A stretch of 64,000 nucleotides of DNA from Tumebacillus lacus (lineage in GTDB: Bacteria > Bacillota > Bacilli > Tumebacillales > Tumebacillaceae), in NCBI RefSeq assembly GCF_026410385.1, contig NZ_JAPMLT010000002.1, positions 248,001-312,000 of the forward strand. Reading direction: 5' to 3'. Both the position numbers and the translations under genes were made by a program. The notes below the pieces were generated by a model. It was not told the origin of the DNA. It was given only the letters and a program-made list of their open reading frames with translations, and made no database searches. Below are positions 1 to 8,038 of the stretch, in pieces (the stretch's first letter is position 1; every line of letters starts with the position of its first letter).

Positions 1-1234
1 CCGTCAGCGGAGCCGCCGTCGAGCCGATCGACTTGAGGCGCGACAGATCGGCGATCTGATTCGGCTTCACTCCAAACTTCGCACACGCGTTGAGATACCC
101 GGCGCTCGTGCCGAAAAACGTCACGCCGAGATCCTCGATCACGTCCCACAGCACCGCCATCGACGGATACGACGGCGAGCCGTCATACAGCACGATCGCC
201 GACCCGGCGAGCAGACCGCTCATCAGCAGATTCCACATCATCCAGCCGGTCGTCGTGTACCAGAAAAAGACGTCGTCCTCCGTCGTCGTCTGCTCGATCA
301 AAAGCGTCTCCAAATGCTCGATCAAGATCCCGCCATGCCCGTGCACAATCGGTTTCGGCAGCCCCGTCGTCCCCGACGAATACAAAATCCACAGCGGATG
401 ATCGAACGCCACCTGTTCAAACGTCAGCTCATGCGTTCCGGCGACCGCATCCGCCCAAAGCACATCATCAGATGCCGTCGAGCCTTGCCCTTCCGCCAAA
501 CGCACATCCCCGGACGCTTGCAGCGCTTCTTCGATAAACGGAATCACCACCGTCTTCTTCAACGTCGGCAGTTGCTTCTTCAATTCCTCGATTACCGACC
601 GCTTGTCATGCACCTTTCCGTTAAACTGGCAGCCGTCCACCGCGATCAGCACCGTCGGCTCGATCTGCTGAAACCGGTCCACCACGCTCGCCGTCCCAAA
701 GTCGGGCGAGCAGATCGACCAGATCGCCCCGATGCTGGCACAGGCCAGAAAGGCGACCACCGCCTCCGGGATGTTCGGCAAGTACGCCACCACCCGGTCG
801 CCCGGTCGCACCCCCATCTCCTTCAGCGCATGAGCCACGGCGGCCGTCTTCTCCCGCAGTTCCTTCCAGCTCACTTCTTGCTTCGCCGACCGCTCCGAAC
901 GGACATACAACGCCGCCTTGTCATCCGGCCGATTCAAAAACACATGCTCCGCGTAGTTCAGCTCCGCCCCGATAAACCACTTCGCCCCCGGCATCTCGCT
1001 CTTCGCCAGCACCTGCTGATACGGCTTGGACGCTTTTACCCCGCAGTACTCCCACACGCTGCCCCAGAAATCTTCCTGCTGGTCCACCGACCATCGCCAC
1101 AGTTCCTGATGATCCGCAAACGTCAGGCCGAGTCTCTCCTCCACCCAGCGTTGATACTTCGTCAGATTCTGCTCCTCCATCCACTCCGCCGTGGGTTGCC
1201 ACAGCAAGCTGCCATCCGCGATCCCCTTCGTCAT
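1..1234 (-). CDS. Acetoacetate--CoA ligase, C-terminus cut by window edge
   Basis: Adenylate-forming enzyme expected to activate acetoacetate to acetoacetyl-CoA with ATP. About 411 codons are visible; the family is usually about 650 residues, so roughly the last third lies outside the window. The N-terminal ACS-type region contains QEDFWGSVWEYCGV, then the AMP-binding signature YSSGTTGLPKPIVHGHGG near residue 280 and YTTTGWMMWNLL after it. This pattern fits acetoacetyl-CoA synthetase better than acetyl-CoA synthetase. The start is an ATG behind GGAGGTG. It is transcribed away from the divergent DoxX gene. I am sure of the superfamily and fairly sure of the substrate class. Confidence 0.88.
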   Translation of the reverse strand, partial: MTKGIADGSLLWQPTAEWMEEQNLTKYQRWVEERLGLTFADHQELWRWSVDQQEDFWGSVWEYCGVKASKPYQQVLAKSEMPGAKWFIGAELNYAEHVFLNRPDDKAALYVRSERSAKQEVSWKELREKTAAVAHALKEMGVRPGDRVVAYLPNIPEAVVAFLACASIGAIWSICSPDFGTASVVDRFQQIEPTVLIAVDGCQFNGKVHDKRSVIEELKKQLPTLKKTVVIPFIEEALQASGDVRLAEGQGSTASDDVLWADAVAGTHELTFEQVAFDHPLWILYSSGTTGLPKPIVHGHGGILIEHLETLLIEQTTTEDDVFFWYTTTGWMMWNLLMSGLLAGSAIVLYDGSPSYPSMAVLWDVIEDLGVTFFGTSAGYLNACAKFGVKPNQIADLSRLKSIGSTAAPLT

Positions 1235-1250
1235 GCGAGCACCTCCGCCA

Positions 1251-1291
1251 AACCGAATGTTCGGTTGATTGATTTTGTAAAAATCATATCA
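1251..1291 (-). promoter_or_regulatory. Extended -10 promoter with 7-2-7 inverted repeat
   Basis: On the minus strand TGATATGAT (1291-1283) is an extended -10 element with no good -35. Between it and the ribosome binding site of the ligase gene is the perfect inverted repeat AACCGAA-TG-TTCGGTT (1251-1266). Its position just downstream of the start site suits a repressor operator, for example of a TetR-type fatty-acid or ketone regulator. The regulator is not identified. Confidence 0.5.
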
Positions 1292-1327
1292 CACTTCAAG
1301 GCTCTCATGTATTTTTTTCATACACCC

Positions 1328-1357
1328 TTGACACGGACAAGGAACTTCGCATAATAT
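1328..1357 (+). promoter_or_regulatory. SigA-type promoter of the DoxX gene
   Basis: A perfect TTGACA at 1328-1333 is followed by CATAAT (1350-1355, spacer 16) or TAATAT (1352-1357, spacer 18). It lies 60-90 bases upstream of the DoxX start and points away from the divergent ligase promoter. Confidence 0.7.
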
Positions 1358-1417
1358 ACTCACATAAAGTAAGTCACAAACAAAAAATAATCAAACAACA
1401 GAAAGGTAGTGTTTCAT

Positions 1418-1801
1418 ATGAATCTTGGTCTGCTCATCATCCGTCTTGTCGTCGGTCTGCTCTTCATGGGCCACGGTGCCCAAAAACTGTTTGGCTGGTT
1501 TGGCGGCTACGGCCTCCAAGGCACCGGCGGCTGGCTGGAATCCATCGGCGTCAAACCGGGCGTCCTGATGGCGTTCATCGCCGGCCTCTCCGAACTGGTC
1601 GGCGGCGCGCTCTTTGCAGCCGGCGTCTTCACCCCGGTCGGGGCCGCACTGATCGTCATCACCATGCTCGTTGCCATCTTCACCGTCCACGGCAAAAACG
1701 GACTCTGGGCCACGCAAAACGGTATGGAATACAACCTGGTCCTGATCGCCCTCGCAGTCGGCGTCGCACTGATCGGCCCGGGCGCTTACGTATTGCTCTA
1801 A
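1418..1801 (+). CDS. DoxX family membrane protein
   Basis: Protein of 127 residues with four hydrophobic segments (about residues 3-20, 50-70, 73-90 and 105-125). The DoxX signature is visible: [25 protein letters not shown] near the start, and GWLESIG before the second helix. Family members sit in the cytoplasmic membrane and are linked to redox or thiol stress, but the biochemical role is not established. I chose the ATG at 1418 because AAAGG at 1402-1406 is well spaced from it, whereas an in-frame GTG at 1409 lies too close. It has its own strong promoter and terminator, so it is probably monocistronic. Confidence 0.88.
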   Translation: MNLGLLIIRLVVGLLFMGHGAQKLFGWFGGYGLQGTGGWLESIGVKPGVLMAFIAGLSELVGGALFAAGVFTPVGAALIVITMLVAIFTVHGKNGLWATQNGMEYNLVLIALAVGVALIGPGAYVLL

Positions 1802-1817
1802 TTTCACAGGACATACG

Positions 1818-1853
1818 AAAAAGGCCGTATCCTCACTCGGACACGGCCTTTTT
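1818..1853. terminator. Rho-independent terminator after DoxX
   Basis: AAAAAGGCCGT pairs with ACGGCCTTTTT across a 14-base loop. A/T tracts on both sides let it serve both the DoxX gene and leftward transcripts. Confidence 0.85.
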
Positions 1854-1866
1854 CCTCGTTCCCGTT

Positions 1867-1974
1867 TCACAAACACAAAGCCAACTGCTCCTCCCCAACC
1901 TCCGTCACAGCCACACCGAACACGCCCGCCAGATGACCATAGCATGTCCTCGCCTGACGAATCTCCTTGTTCAT
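1867..1974 (-). pseudogene. ArsR-type regulator remnant (35 codons)
   Basis: A 35-codon open frame starts at an ATG behind GGAGG and contains ARTCYGHLAG followed by GVAVT. That string closely resembles the conserved ARTCYDHLAG segment in the C-terminal half of some ArsR-family regulators. The winged-helix DNA-binding part is absent, so this is probably an internal scrap of a deleted regulator rather than a functional gene. It could also be a genuine small ORF, since its ribosome binding site is acceptable. Confidence 0.45.
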
Positions 1975-1992
1975 GACCGGATCGCCTCCGTC

Positions 1993-3627
1993 CTAGAGAT
2001 CTCCATCCTCCAGCAACAACCTCACCGCCTTCCGCAGCATCGCCGGCAACTTCTCAAACGCAAACTCCGTCTGCAGCCGCTCCGTCCATTTGTGCGCATC
2101 ACGCCCGACCGGTCCGAGGTTCAGCACCGGTACGTCCAGTGCCTGCAACTCCTTCAACGGCAGCGAGTACCCGCGTTCCCACAGCGGCATATTGGCGACG
2201 AGATCGGTCAGCGACTCCATCGGGTATTGCAGCCCGACATAGCTCAGATCGGAGATGCCGGCAAAATAATGCACCGTCTCAAACGCCACATCATGCTCCC
2301 GTTTCGCGTACTCCAGCACTTGCGGCAACACCCGCTGGATGCGCGGATGTTCGCTCGCATTCACCGCCGGATAGAACGGCGGGGCAAAGAACACCACAAT
2401 CATCGGCCCGAGCTCCCGGCACATCGCCGTCACGGCATCGACGAGTTCAATCGTCACGTCCCGGTCATCACGCGCCGTTCCTTTCCCCAACACACCCGCC
2501 TGCACCGCATCCACCTTCTCCTGCCCGTGCAGCCGCACCGCTTCCTCCACCAGTTCCGCAAACGTCAGCACCCGCACCGTAAACGCATGCGCCTCCGCCC
2601 CCGACACCTCCGCATACGCCCGCGAACGCGCCGCATGCGTGTCAGCGATCTTTTGCGCGGCCCGTTCCGCCGTCTGCCGCAATGCCTGCATCAGTTCATC
2701 CAGCGGCTGATTCAGTACAAACAGATTGTACAGAGCCACCCCGCGATGCGACACCTGCACGTTGTACTCCGTCTTCAGATCCTTCTGCACCAATGTCGTC
2801 GGAGGCGGCGTCACTTCCTCCCCGTACCGCTGATAAAACTCCGTCGCCAGCTCCATCTCACACGTCACCGTCGACGTCATCAGATTCGCATTCAACCCCG
2901 ACAACGGCTCCCCTACATGCGTCTCCTTGCCCACGCAGAAAAAGCCTGGCAACACCTTGCCGATCGACCCCGTATAGATAAAGTTCCGGTCATCCCCCGG
3001 CTCCGTATTAAACATCGGCTCCGAATTCAACACCGCCTGATACTCCAGCCCGTATGTATCCGCCCACTCCACCAACTTCGGCACAGCCGCCCGCATCCCG
3101 ACCGAATTCACTTCCTCATCCGGCACCGTCAGCAGCAGCACATTCCCGTCAAACTCCCCCAGACCGGCCCGCTCGATGAGCGCCATGTGCATCGCCAGCC
3201 CGCATTTCATATCCATCGACCCGCGCCCAAACACCCACTCCCTTTGCGCCATGTCGAGCTGCACCGGTTCCGGCAGCCGCTCCTTGTGCGCGTAAAACGT
3301 CTCCGTGATCGCTTCCATAGAAAACGCATCATCTCTGTAATCCCCGTAGTCCTGCACATCCACCACATCAAAATGGCTCACCAACACCACCGTCTTGCGC
3401 GCCGCCGGGCTCTGCTTCACCAACGCCGTCACAAAATACCGCCCATCCCCCGTCGGATGCAACGCCACCTGCTCCGGGTGCGCCTGAAAATACGGCAACT
3501 CCCGCAGTTGCCCCGCGATCTTCCCCGCCAACTCTACCTCAGCCGCAGACCCCGTCACGCTCGGCACGCCCACCAACTCGCCAAGCAGCCGGCGCAGACC
3601 CTCGCTCGTCGTCCATTTTCCCGTCAT
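1993..3627 (-). CDS. rocB: M20-family peptidase, RocB (arginine utilization)
   Basis: Protein of 544 residues, close to the length of Bacillus RocB (about 566). It has the M20/M28 metallopeptidase pattern: SHFDVVD near residue 95 (His and Asp metal ligands), GRGSMDMKCGLA near 145, and PDEEVNSVG near 180. RocB belongs to the arginine and ornithine catabolic regulon, but its reaction is not well defined. The ATG at 3627 follows AGAGGGGTG; an upstream in-frame TTG at 3654 has no proper ribosome binding site. An arginase (rocF) lies in the same window at 44.4 kb but not in the same operon. Confidence 0.87.
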   Translation of the reverse strand: MTGKWTTSEGLRRLLGELVGVPSVTGSAAEVELAGKIAGQLRELPYFQAHPEQVALHPTGDGRYFVTALVKQSPAARKTVVLVSHFDVVDVQDYGDYRDDAFSMEAITETFYAHKERLPEPVQLDMAQREWVFGRGSMDMKCGLAMHMALIERAGLGEFDGNVLLLTVPDEEVNSVGMRAAVPKLVEWADTYGLEYQAVLNSEPMFNTEPGDDRNFIYTGSIGKVLPGFFCVGKETHVGEPLSGLNANLMTSTVTCEMELATEFYQRYGEEVTPPPTTLVQKDLKTEYNVQVSHRGVALYNLFVLNQPLDELMQALRQTAERAAQKIADTHAARSRAYAEVSGAEAHAFTVRVLTFAELVEEAVRLHGQEKVDAVQAGVLGKGTARDDRDVTIELVDAVTAMCRELGPMIVVFFAPPFYPAVNASEHPRIQRVLPQVLEYAKREHDVAFETVHYFAGISDLSYVGLQYPMESLTDLVANMPLWERGYSLPLKELQALDVPVLNLGPVGRDAHKWTERLQTEFAFEKLPAMLRKAVRLLLEDGDL

Positions 3628-3710
3628 GTCTATGCACCCCTCTTGATTTCTCAAATGAAGATCAGATTGTTACCTCCATGATAGAACACCCCCTCCCCGC
3701 AAGCAAGAAA

Positions 3711-3751
3711 AGCCCCCGACATCGCGCGAGAACCTCACGAGGTCGGGGGCT
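3711..3751 (-). terminator. Terminator of the lipase gene
   Basis: AGCCCCCGAC pairs with GTCGGGGGCT around a 21-base loop, followed on the minus strand by TTTTCTT. It lies just after the lipase stop codon. Confidence 0.85.
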
Positions 3752-3774
3752 TCCTTGTTCATGTGCAGTTCCGA

Positions 3775-5802
3775 CTAGGGGATATACAGATCCAGCGAGT
3801 CGCCTTTCATATCATATCGGTACGAATAGAAGCTCAAAATGCTGTGCTCACCCGTGTACCCTTGCTTGGATTCGTCATAGATCAGGAAGAGACGGCCCGT
3901 GCCAAATTCCTCCCACCAGTTTTTCAAGACGCCATCGCTGACCGGGTCCCCTTGGATGATGTACTTCTCAACCGGGTAGTTCCGGATGTGATCCCATTCG
4001 GTCGGCGTGAAGTAACCCGGCTCATAGAAACCCGGTGCATTAAACGTCACCGTCTTGAGATAACCGGAATTGGAACCAAGCAGATTGCGGTCTTTCACCA
4101 TCACCGTCATATAGCTCGCCATCCAACCGCCGAGCGAGTGACCGGTCAAGGTGAGTTTGTAGTTCGGATAGGTCTTCTTAATCGCACGCAGAAACTTCTT
4201 CGCATCCGCGCTTTGGTCCACATATCGGTTCGTGATCAATTCAAGGTCGGACTTCAGATCCTCAAAGTCGGTGATTTCGGTGCCGCGGAACGCAACGACG
4301 ATCTCCTTCGTTCTCGGATTTTTGAAAGCAGAAGCGGAGAAACCGGAGGAACTGTTCAAATAACCGGCGATGCGCCATTGATCGATCGGAGCATACGCTC
4401 CATCGAAGCCATAGTCATTGAACAACACTTCCGCTTTATAGTCCGTGTTGTTGTAGACATCACGCAACTCCGCATAGTAGTTGTCGCCCGGAGTGCCATC
4501 AAACGACTGGTAGACTTTCTTTTGAATGTAGTTTCTGAGATTGAAATACGAGTAGTGGGAGAACTTGACCAACTCAAGGTTCGTCGAGTTGTAGGTCTTG
4601 GACGCGTCAGGCGCGACCTCTTCCATTTCCGGTGCCACCTCGTACTCAGACAACGGATCGAGTACCAGCGTGTTATAGGTCAGAGTGACGTTATACCGGT
4701 ACAGATCCGGCAGCTTTCTCGTCACCGTGCCGCTGTACGCTTGCGTGTAGTCGGTGTACGTTTGCGACGGTTGTTTCACTTCACCTGCGTACTGCTGGAA
4801 ATACTTCGTGACCGTCTTGTACGCCGTCCCGCTGTACGACTGTCTCCAGACCGTGGAAGTCGTGCCCGGCTGGTAGACCGTGCCGGAGTACGTCACAGTG
4901 CCGTTCGCATACGCATAGAGACCGGAGTACGAGCAGGACCCCGCCGCGTAGCTCGATTTGTAGAGCGTGCCCGTGTAGCCGCTGCCGTCGCTGTACGACA
5001 CCGAGGCCGGAGCCAGGTTGTACGCAGCCGTATGCGCGGCACTGCAAGAATCGGTGCTCTTGCCCGTAGAAGAGCGCGTCGACGTCGCCGACTTGCTCGC
5101 CCCCGGCACCGTCGTCGTGCTGGACGTCGCCGTGCCGCTCTTCGACAACGTGCCCGAGTAGCCGTTCGCGTCCAAATACGGGATCGTATCCGGGAAACTG
5201 TTCGTCGAGCTCGTCCGGCTCCCCGTCGCCGTGATCGAGAGCGTCGAGTTGGTGCTGGTCACACTGCCGGACTTGTACAGCGTGCCCGTATACCCGTCCG
5301 CATCCGAGTACGAGTACGAATAGGGGAAGGTAGTGGTCGTTCCTTCCAGCGTTTTATACGCCGTCTTGATCTGGCCCGGGATCGTGTACGTGTTCGGCAC
5401 ATACGAGCCGGACGGATACAACGTGCCCGCATACCCCTCCGCATCCGGCCCGTAGCTCATGCTCGCCGGGAAGGACGTCGTGTTGCTCACCTGCGAACGA
5501 GTCGCCGTTTTCGACTCCGTCGCACCGGTGATCAGTTGGCCTTGATCCGCCTTCACCGTGACCGAGTCCATGTCCTGAACATAGGACACCGTGCCGTTGT
5601 CGACACTGATCGACGTCACCTGATCGATGTCCGGGATGAAGATCGTCTTCTCCCCGGCCGGAGTGGCCGACTCGATGGAGATCGTTTCGGTAAACGTCTC
5701 TCCAGCCGCCTGGGCAGGAGAGGCGAGACCGGTCAGCGATCCCGTGACCAGCGTCAAACTGAGCGCGAGAGAGCCCAAAGTTCGTACCTTTTTACTAGAC
5801 AT
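3775..5802 (-). CDS. Secreted class 3 lipase-like hydrolase with N-terminal GTLYKSG repeats
   Basis: Predicted secreted alpha/beta hydrolase of 675 residues. Residues 1-33 form a signal peptide (MSSKKVRTLG, hydrophobic core, SPAQAA cleavage region). Residues about 110-360 hold degenerate repeats around GYTGTLYKSG and related GYAGTLYPSG, GYSGTLSKSG and YSGTVYQPG units, rich in Ser, Thr and Tyr. The C-terminal third is the catalytic part: VAFRGTE, then GHSLGG with the nucleophile near residue 556, likely Asp near 619 (GDPVSD) and His near 653 (GEHS). This fits the lipase class 3 / Mbeg-like group; the substrate is unknown. The ATG at 5802 follows AAGGGG; the upstream TTG at 5871 was rejected for lack of one. 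Confidence 0.82.
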   Translation of the reverse strand: MSSKKVRTLGSLALSLTLVTGSLTGLASPAQAAGETFTETISIESATPAGEKTIFIPDIDQVTSISVDNGTVSYVQDMDSVTVKADQGQLITGATESKTATRSQVSNTTSFPASMSYGPDAEGYAGTLYPSGSYVPNTYTIPGQIKTAYKTLEGTTTTFPYSYSYSDADGYTGTLYKSGSVTSTNSTLSITATGSRTSSTNSFPDTIPYLDANGYSGTLSKSGTATSSTTTVPGASKSATSTRSSTGKSTDSCSAAHTAAYNLAPASVSYSDGSGYTGTLYKSSYAAGSCSYSGLYAYANGTVTYSGTVYQPGTTSTVWRQSYSGTAYKTVTKYFQQYAGEVKQPSQTYTDYTQAYSGTVTRKLPDLYRYNVTLTYNTLVLDPLSEYEVAPEMEEVAPDASKTYNSTNLELVKFSHYSYFNLRNYIQKKVYQSFDGTPGDNYYAELRDVYNNTDYKAEVLFNDYGFDGAYAPIDQWRIAGYLNSSSGFSASAFKNPRTKEIVVAFRGTEITDFEDLKSDLELITNRYVDQSADAKKFLRAIKKTYPNYKLTLTGHSLGGWMASYMTVMVKDRNLLGSNSGYLKTVTFNAPGFYEPGYFTPTEWDHIRNYPVEKYIIQGDPVSDGVLKNWWEEFGTGRLFLIYDESKQGYTGEHSILSFYSYRYDMKGDSLDLYIP

Positions 5803-5842
5803 GTAGATTGCCCCTTCTCTGGTAGATTGCTGCTTTACGAAT

Positions 5843-5871
5843 ATACTATATCTTCCAGTTATGGATTTCAA
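5843..5871 (-). promoter_or_regulatory. Putative lipase promoter
   Basis: Minus-strand TTGAAA (5871-5866) and TAGTAT (5848-5843) are separated by 17 bases, just upstream of the lipase ribosome binding site. An overlapping TATAGT with 15-base spacing is also present. Confidence 0.5.
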
Positions 5872-5928
5872 TAGGTAATTTGTTATTTTACAACAATCAT
5901 TTCACTCACCCTGTAAAAGACAATGAAA

Positions 5929-5965
5929 AAAGCCCGCTCACACGGTTAGGTGCAAGGCGGGCTTT
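5929..5965 (-). terminator. Rho-independent terminator
   Basis: AAAGCCCGC pairs with GCGGGCTTT; on the minus strand it runs into a T tract. With the hairpin at 5999-6022 it forms two tandem leftward terminators upstream of the lipase gene. Confidence 0.75.
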
Positions 5966-5998
5966 AGCAGTCTTTTTTATGCAAAAGAAGGTAATAAA

Positions 5999-6022
5999 AA
6001 GAGCCTGGAAGCCCAGGCTCTT
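5999..6022 (-). terminator. Rho-independent terminator after TPR remnant
   Basis: AAGAGCCTGG and CCAGGCTCTT form a 10-bp stem with a 4-base loop, followed on the minus strand by TTTTTATT. Confidence 0.75.
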
Positions 6023-6106
6023 CAAGAGATCCTTTGGAACGATGCAATTTCGCCAATGCGTCTGCATCGTTTTATCCAAAGTCGTCACCGGGAAAGTAGT
6101 TTTACT

Positions 6107-6376
6107 TCATGTAGAACGCCTACGCCTATCAATCATTCCACAAAAAGTAAAGAGACCATCCGGCAAGAGGTTTTGAGCACTCAGGCACGCCTCCTCCGCT
6201 TCTTGCCACCGTTCGAGTTGCGTCATCAGTTTGGCGTACTCGACGAGTGCGATCCCTTGCTCCTCCTCCCTGCCAAGGTTCGCAAGCTGCAGGATCGTGT
6301 CTTTCAGTAGCGACTCCGCCTCACTCTCCCGTCCCGACTCCGCATAGGTGACCGCGCACGTCACCTGATTGCGCAC
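6107..6376 (-). pseudogene. C-terminal remnant of a TPR protein
   Basis: The frame encodes 89 residues with two TPR-like helical pairs (VTYAESGRESEAESLL and VEYAKLMTQLERWQEAEEAC). Such text is typical of the C-terminal part of large helix-turn-helix plus TPR regulators in spore formers. The frame is open only as far as a TAG at 6404-6406, and the nominal GTG start has no ribosome binding site. There is no N-terminal domain upstream. I read it as the surviving 3' end of a deleted gene that kept its terminator at 5999-6022. Confidence 0.55.
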
Positions 6377-6576
6377 CTCATTTATGAGAACATACGATGC
6401 GTGCTATAAATAAAATAAGAGATACAATTCGAAATGGGTTATAATAAATACATATAGATTTTCACAATACACCGATCCGGTTTAATCTTCTTTCAGAAGG
6501 AGTCAAGCAAAAAAAGGAGAATTCGCGCACGACACCACACAAAGACTCGGAATGGACAGTCTACATTCCTCGATCG

Positions 6577-7020
6577 TTGCAAAGTAGGATCGACGATTTA
6601 CATGAGGTTTTCCTCACACATTTCGATTACAATATCTCGCTGCTCACCCTCGAACTGCAAGTACTAGAGGACTCAAAAGTTGGAAGGTACTCTCCCAGCA
6701 AGTTTAGGGTTACACTGACCCACGGCCATGCAAAAAAAGTCGAAATGGAACTGACCGACCTCTTCGATGATAACCAGAGTTCGTTTATCGACTTTCTTGC
6801 ATACCGGGACGGATTCATGTGGCCCCTTGGCAGTGTACTAAAATTGGAGAAGCTCCAGATTGCAGAAGATACACAGGATGAAGCAACAGCCCTCACCCAT
6901 TTGGCCGTATCGCTCGCCATGTCCCTCGCAGAATGTGTAGTTGTAGAGGAGCAGAAGATGTTGCGTCAATCGGTAGCCGTACAGCAGATCTGGAAAGACA
7001 GGCTATGGATTTCGAAGTGA
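6577..7020 (+). CDS. Hypothetical protein with uncertain start
   Basis: Open frame of 147 residues from a TTG at 6577 that has no ribosome binding site. The frame stays open upstream to 6448 and the extra residues look like real protein (EWTVYIPRSLQSRIDDLHEV), so the true N-terminus is probably further left. The only strong Shine-Dalgarno sequence there, AAAAAGGAGA at 6511-6520, is followed in this frame by ACG at 6529 and by no ATG, GTG or TTG. The protein is acidic, with a possible helical end (LAVSLAMSLAECVVVEEQKMLRQ). No family was recognised. It may be a decayed gene, or one using a non-canonical start. Confidence 0.45.
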   Translation: MQSRIDDLHEVFLTHFDYNISLLTLELQVLEDSKVGRYSPSKFRVTLTHGHAKKVEMELTDLFDDNQSSFIDFLAYRDGFMWPLGSVLKLEKLQIAEDTQDEATALTHLAVSLAMSLAECVVVEEQKMLRQSVAVQQIWKDRLWISK

Positions 7021-7087
7021 AAAGGAGATCGAATATCAAGGAGTCCGCTACTGGCGTTTCGATGACCCTGCCAGTATGATGTACTAA
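6977..7087 (+). pseudogene. Frameshifted tail overlapping the hypothetical gene
   Basis: In the next frame, overlapping the 3' end of the preceding ORF, lies a protein-like tail: YGFRSEKEIEYQGVRYWRF followed by DDPASMMY and a stop at 7085-7087. It has no start of its own and opens just after an in-frame TAG. It may be the original C-terminus of the preceding gene separated by a frameshift, or the end of an unrelated deleted gene. Nothing convincing was seen in 7088-7234. Confidence 0.35.
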
Positions 7088-7234
7088 CAACGTGGCATTT
7101 CTGGAAAACGCGGATGGAAAGCCCCCCAGCGGGAGGTCTTTTGCTGTCTAAGCGGATCACGAGCGAGTTCGGGGAATTGGAGGTCGCGTGGGAGAATTCG
7201 AAACCCAAGAATTGTGCGACAGTTTCAGAGTCAT

Positions 7235-7678
7235 CTATCTCTCATCCTCAATCTCATACAGACAATCGATCAAATCAGCAATCGATCTCGCAACCGGATA
7301 GATCGCACGCTCGGGATCTTCCGAAGCCGCCTCATGCTCCCAAAATACAATCGCCGGTTGTGTCAGATCTTCTTGTTGGCGGTAGTCGAAACAAATGAAG
7401 TTCCCAAACGCATCGCTGGCAAACGGATATACGCCCTCCACCAATCGTTCCTCGATCCCTTCATACACTCCCACTATATAAGTAGGCTTTGACGCATCAT
7501 AGCTCAAAAATCGATTAAAAACGGCCTCACCGTATTTCTCCACGTCAAACGTATTCGGCAGCACGGCCGCACCGTGATGCTCCACCGCAACTTCCACATA
7601 CTCACGCGGAAATTTCACGCCATACAGCTGCTCCACCTGAGCGATGACCTGTCTCTCAATCCATGACCAAACTTCCAT
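7235..7678 (-). CDS. SMI1/KNR4 (SUKH) family immunity protein
   Basis: Protein of 147 residues with the SUKH layout: an N-terminal helix (WSWIERQVIAQVEQLYGVKF), the P-x-E-Y-VEVAVEHHGAAV segment, then YPFASDAFGNFICFDYR and VFWEHE. SUKH proteins are widespread immunity partners of polymorphic toxins. It lies downstream of the nuclease-type toxin at 8039-9523 and the DUF6572 gene, same strand, in typical toxin-immunity order. The start is uncertain: ATG at 7678 gives the usual family N-terminus, while ATG 7708 and TTG 7723 overlap the upstream gene and also lack a clear ribosome binding site. Translational coupling is likely. Confidence 0.8.
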   Translation of the reverse strand: MEVWSWIERQVIAQVEQLYGVKFPREYVEVAVEHHGAAVLPNTFDVEKYGEAVFNRFLSYDASKPTYIVGVYEGIEERLVEGVYPFASDAFGNFICFDYRQQEDLTQPAIVFWEHEAASEDPERAIYPVARSIADLIDCLYEIEDER

Positions 7679-7691
7679 TCCACATTCGGCA

Positions 7692-8018
7692 TCATGTCTC
7701 AACCACATGATGAACAAACGCAAACCCCGCCTCTTCGATCACTCCCGCGACGTGTTCCAAAAACTGATATCCCAATGGAGTCGGCACATACCGGGCAAAG
7801 ACCTTTATCTCAAACTCCCTGCCTTCTGCTTTCGGATACGAACTGTACACTTCACCGCTTTCAAGAAAGCTCAGATAGAAATTGATCTTTTCCTGCAACA
7901 AAAGCAGATGCCCTTCTTCCTCTTCCCAATCCTGTTCATCAATGATCGCAAGCGTGACTTGCCCGCCCGTTTTGTCGATACCGATCGAATCAACGACATT
8001 CAATTTATCTAATGCCAT
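7692..8018 (-). CDS. DUF6572 domain protein, probable toxin-cassette accessory gene
   Basis: Protein of 108 residues starting MALDKLNVVDSIGIDKTGG, followed by VTLAIIDEQDW and LLLLQEKINFYLSFLESGE, which matches my recollection of the DUF6572 family. Such genes often accompany toxin-immunity cassettes, but their function is unknown. The ATG at 8018 is preceded by GGAGGGG at good spacing. It starts 20 bases after the toxin stop and is followed closely by the SUKH gene, so the three are probably one transcript. Confidence 0.75.
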   Translation of the reverse strand: MALDKLNVVDSIGIDKTGGQVTLAIIDEQDWEEEEGHLLLLQEKINFYLSFLESGEVYSSYPKAEGREFEIKVFARYVPTPLGYQFLEHVAGVIEEAGFAFVHHVVET

Positions 8019-8038
8019 CTATGAACCCCTCCTGCTGC

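Noticed and set aside
1391..1945. 184-residue minus-strand frame across DoxX
   Set aside because: Shadow of the DoxX gene; composition is that of an antisense frame and it reads through a terminator.
3763..5874. 703-residue plus-strand frame opposite the lipase
   Set aside because: Arg-rich antisense shadow; the minus strand has a signal peptide, catalytic motifs and a ribosome binding site.
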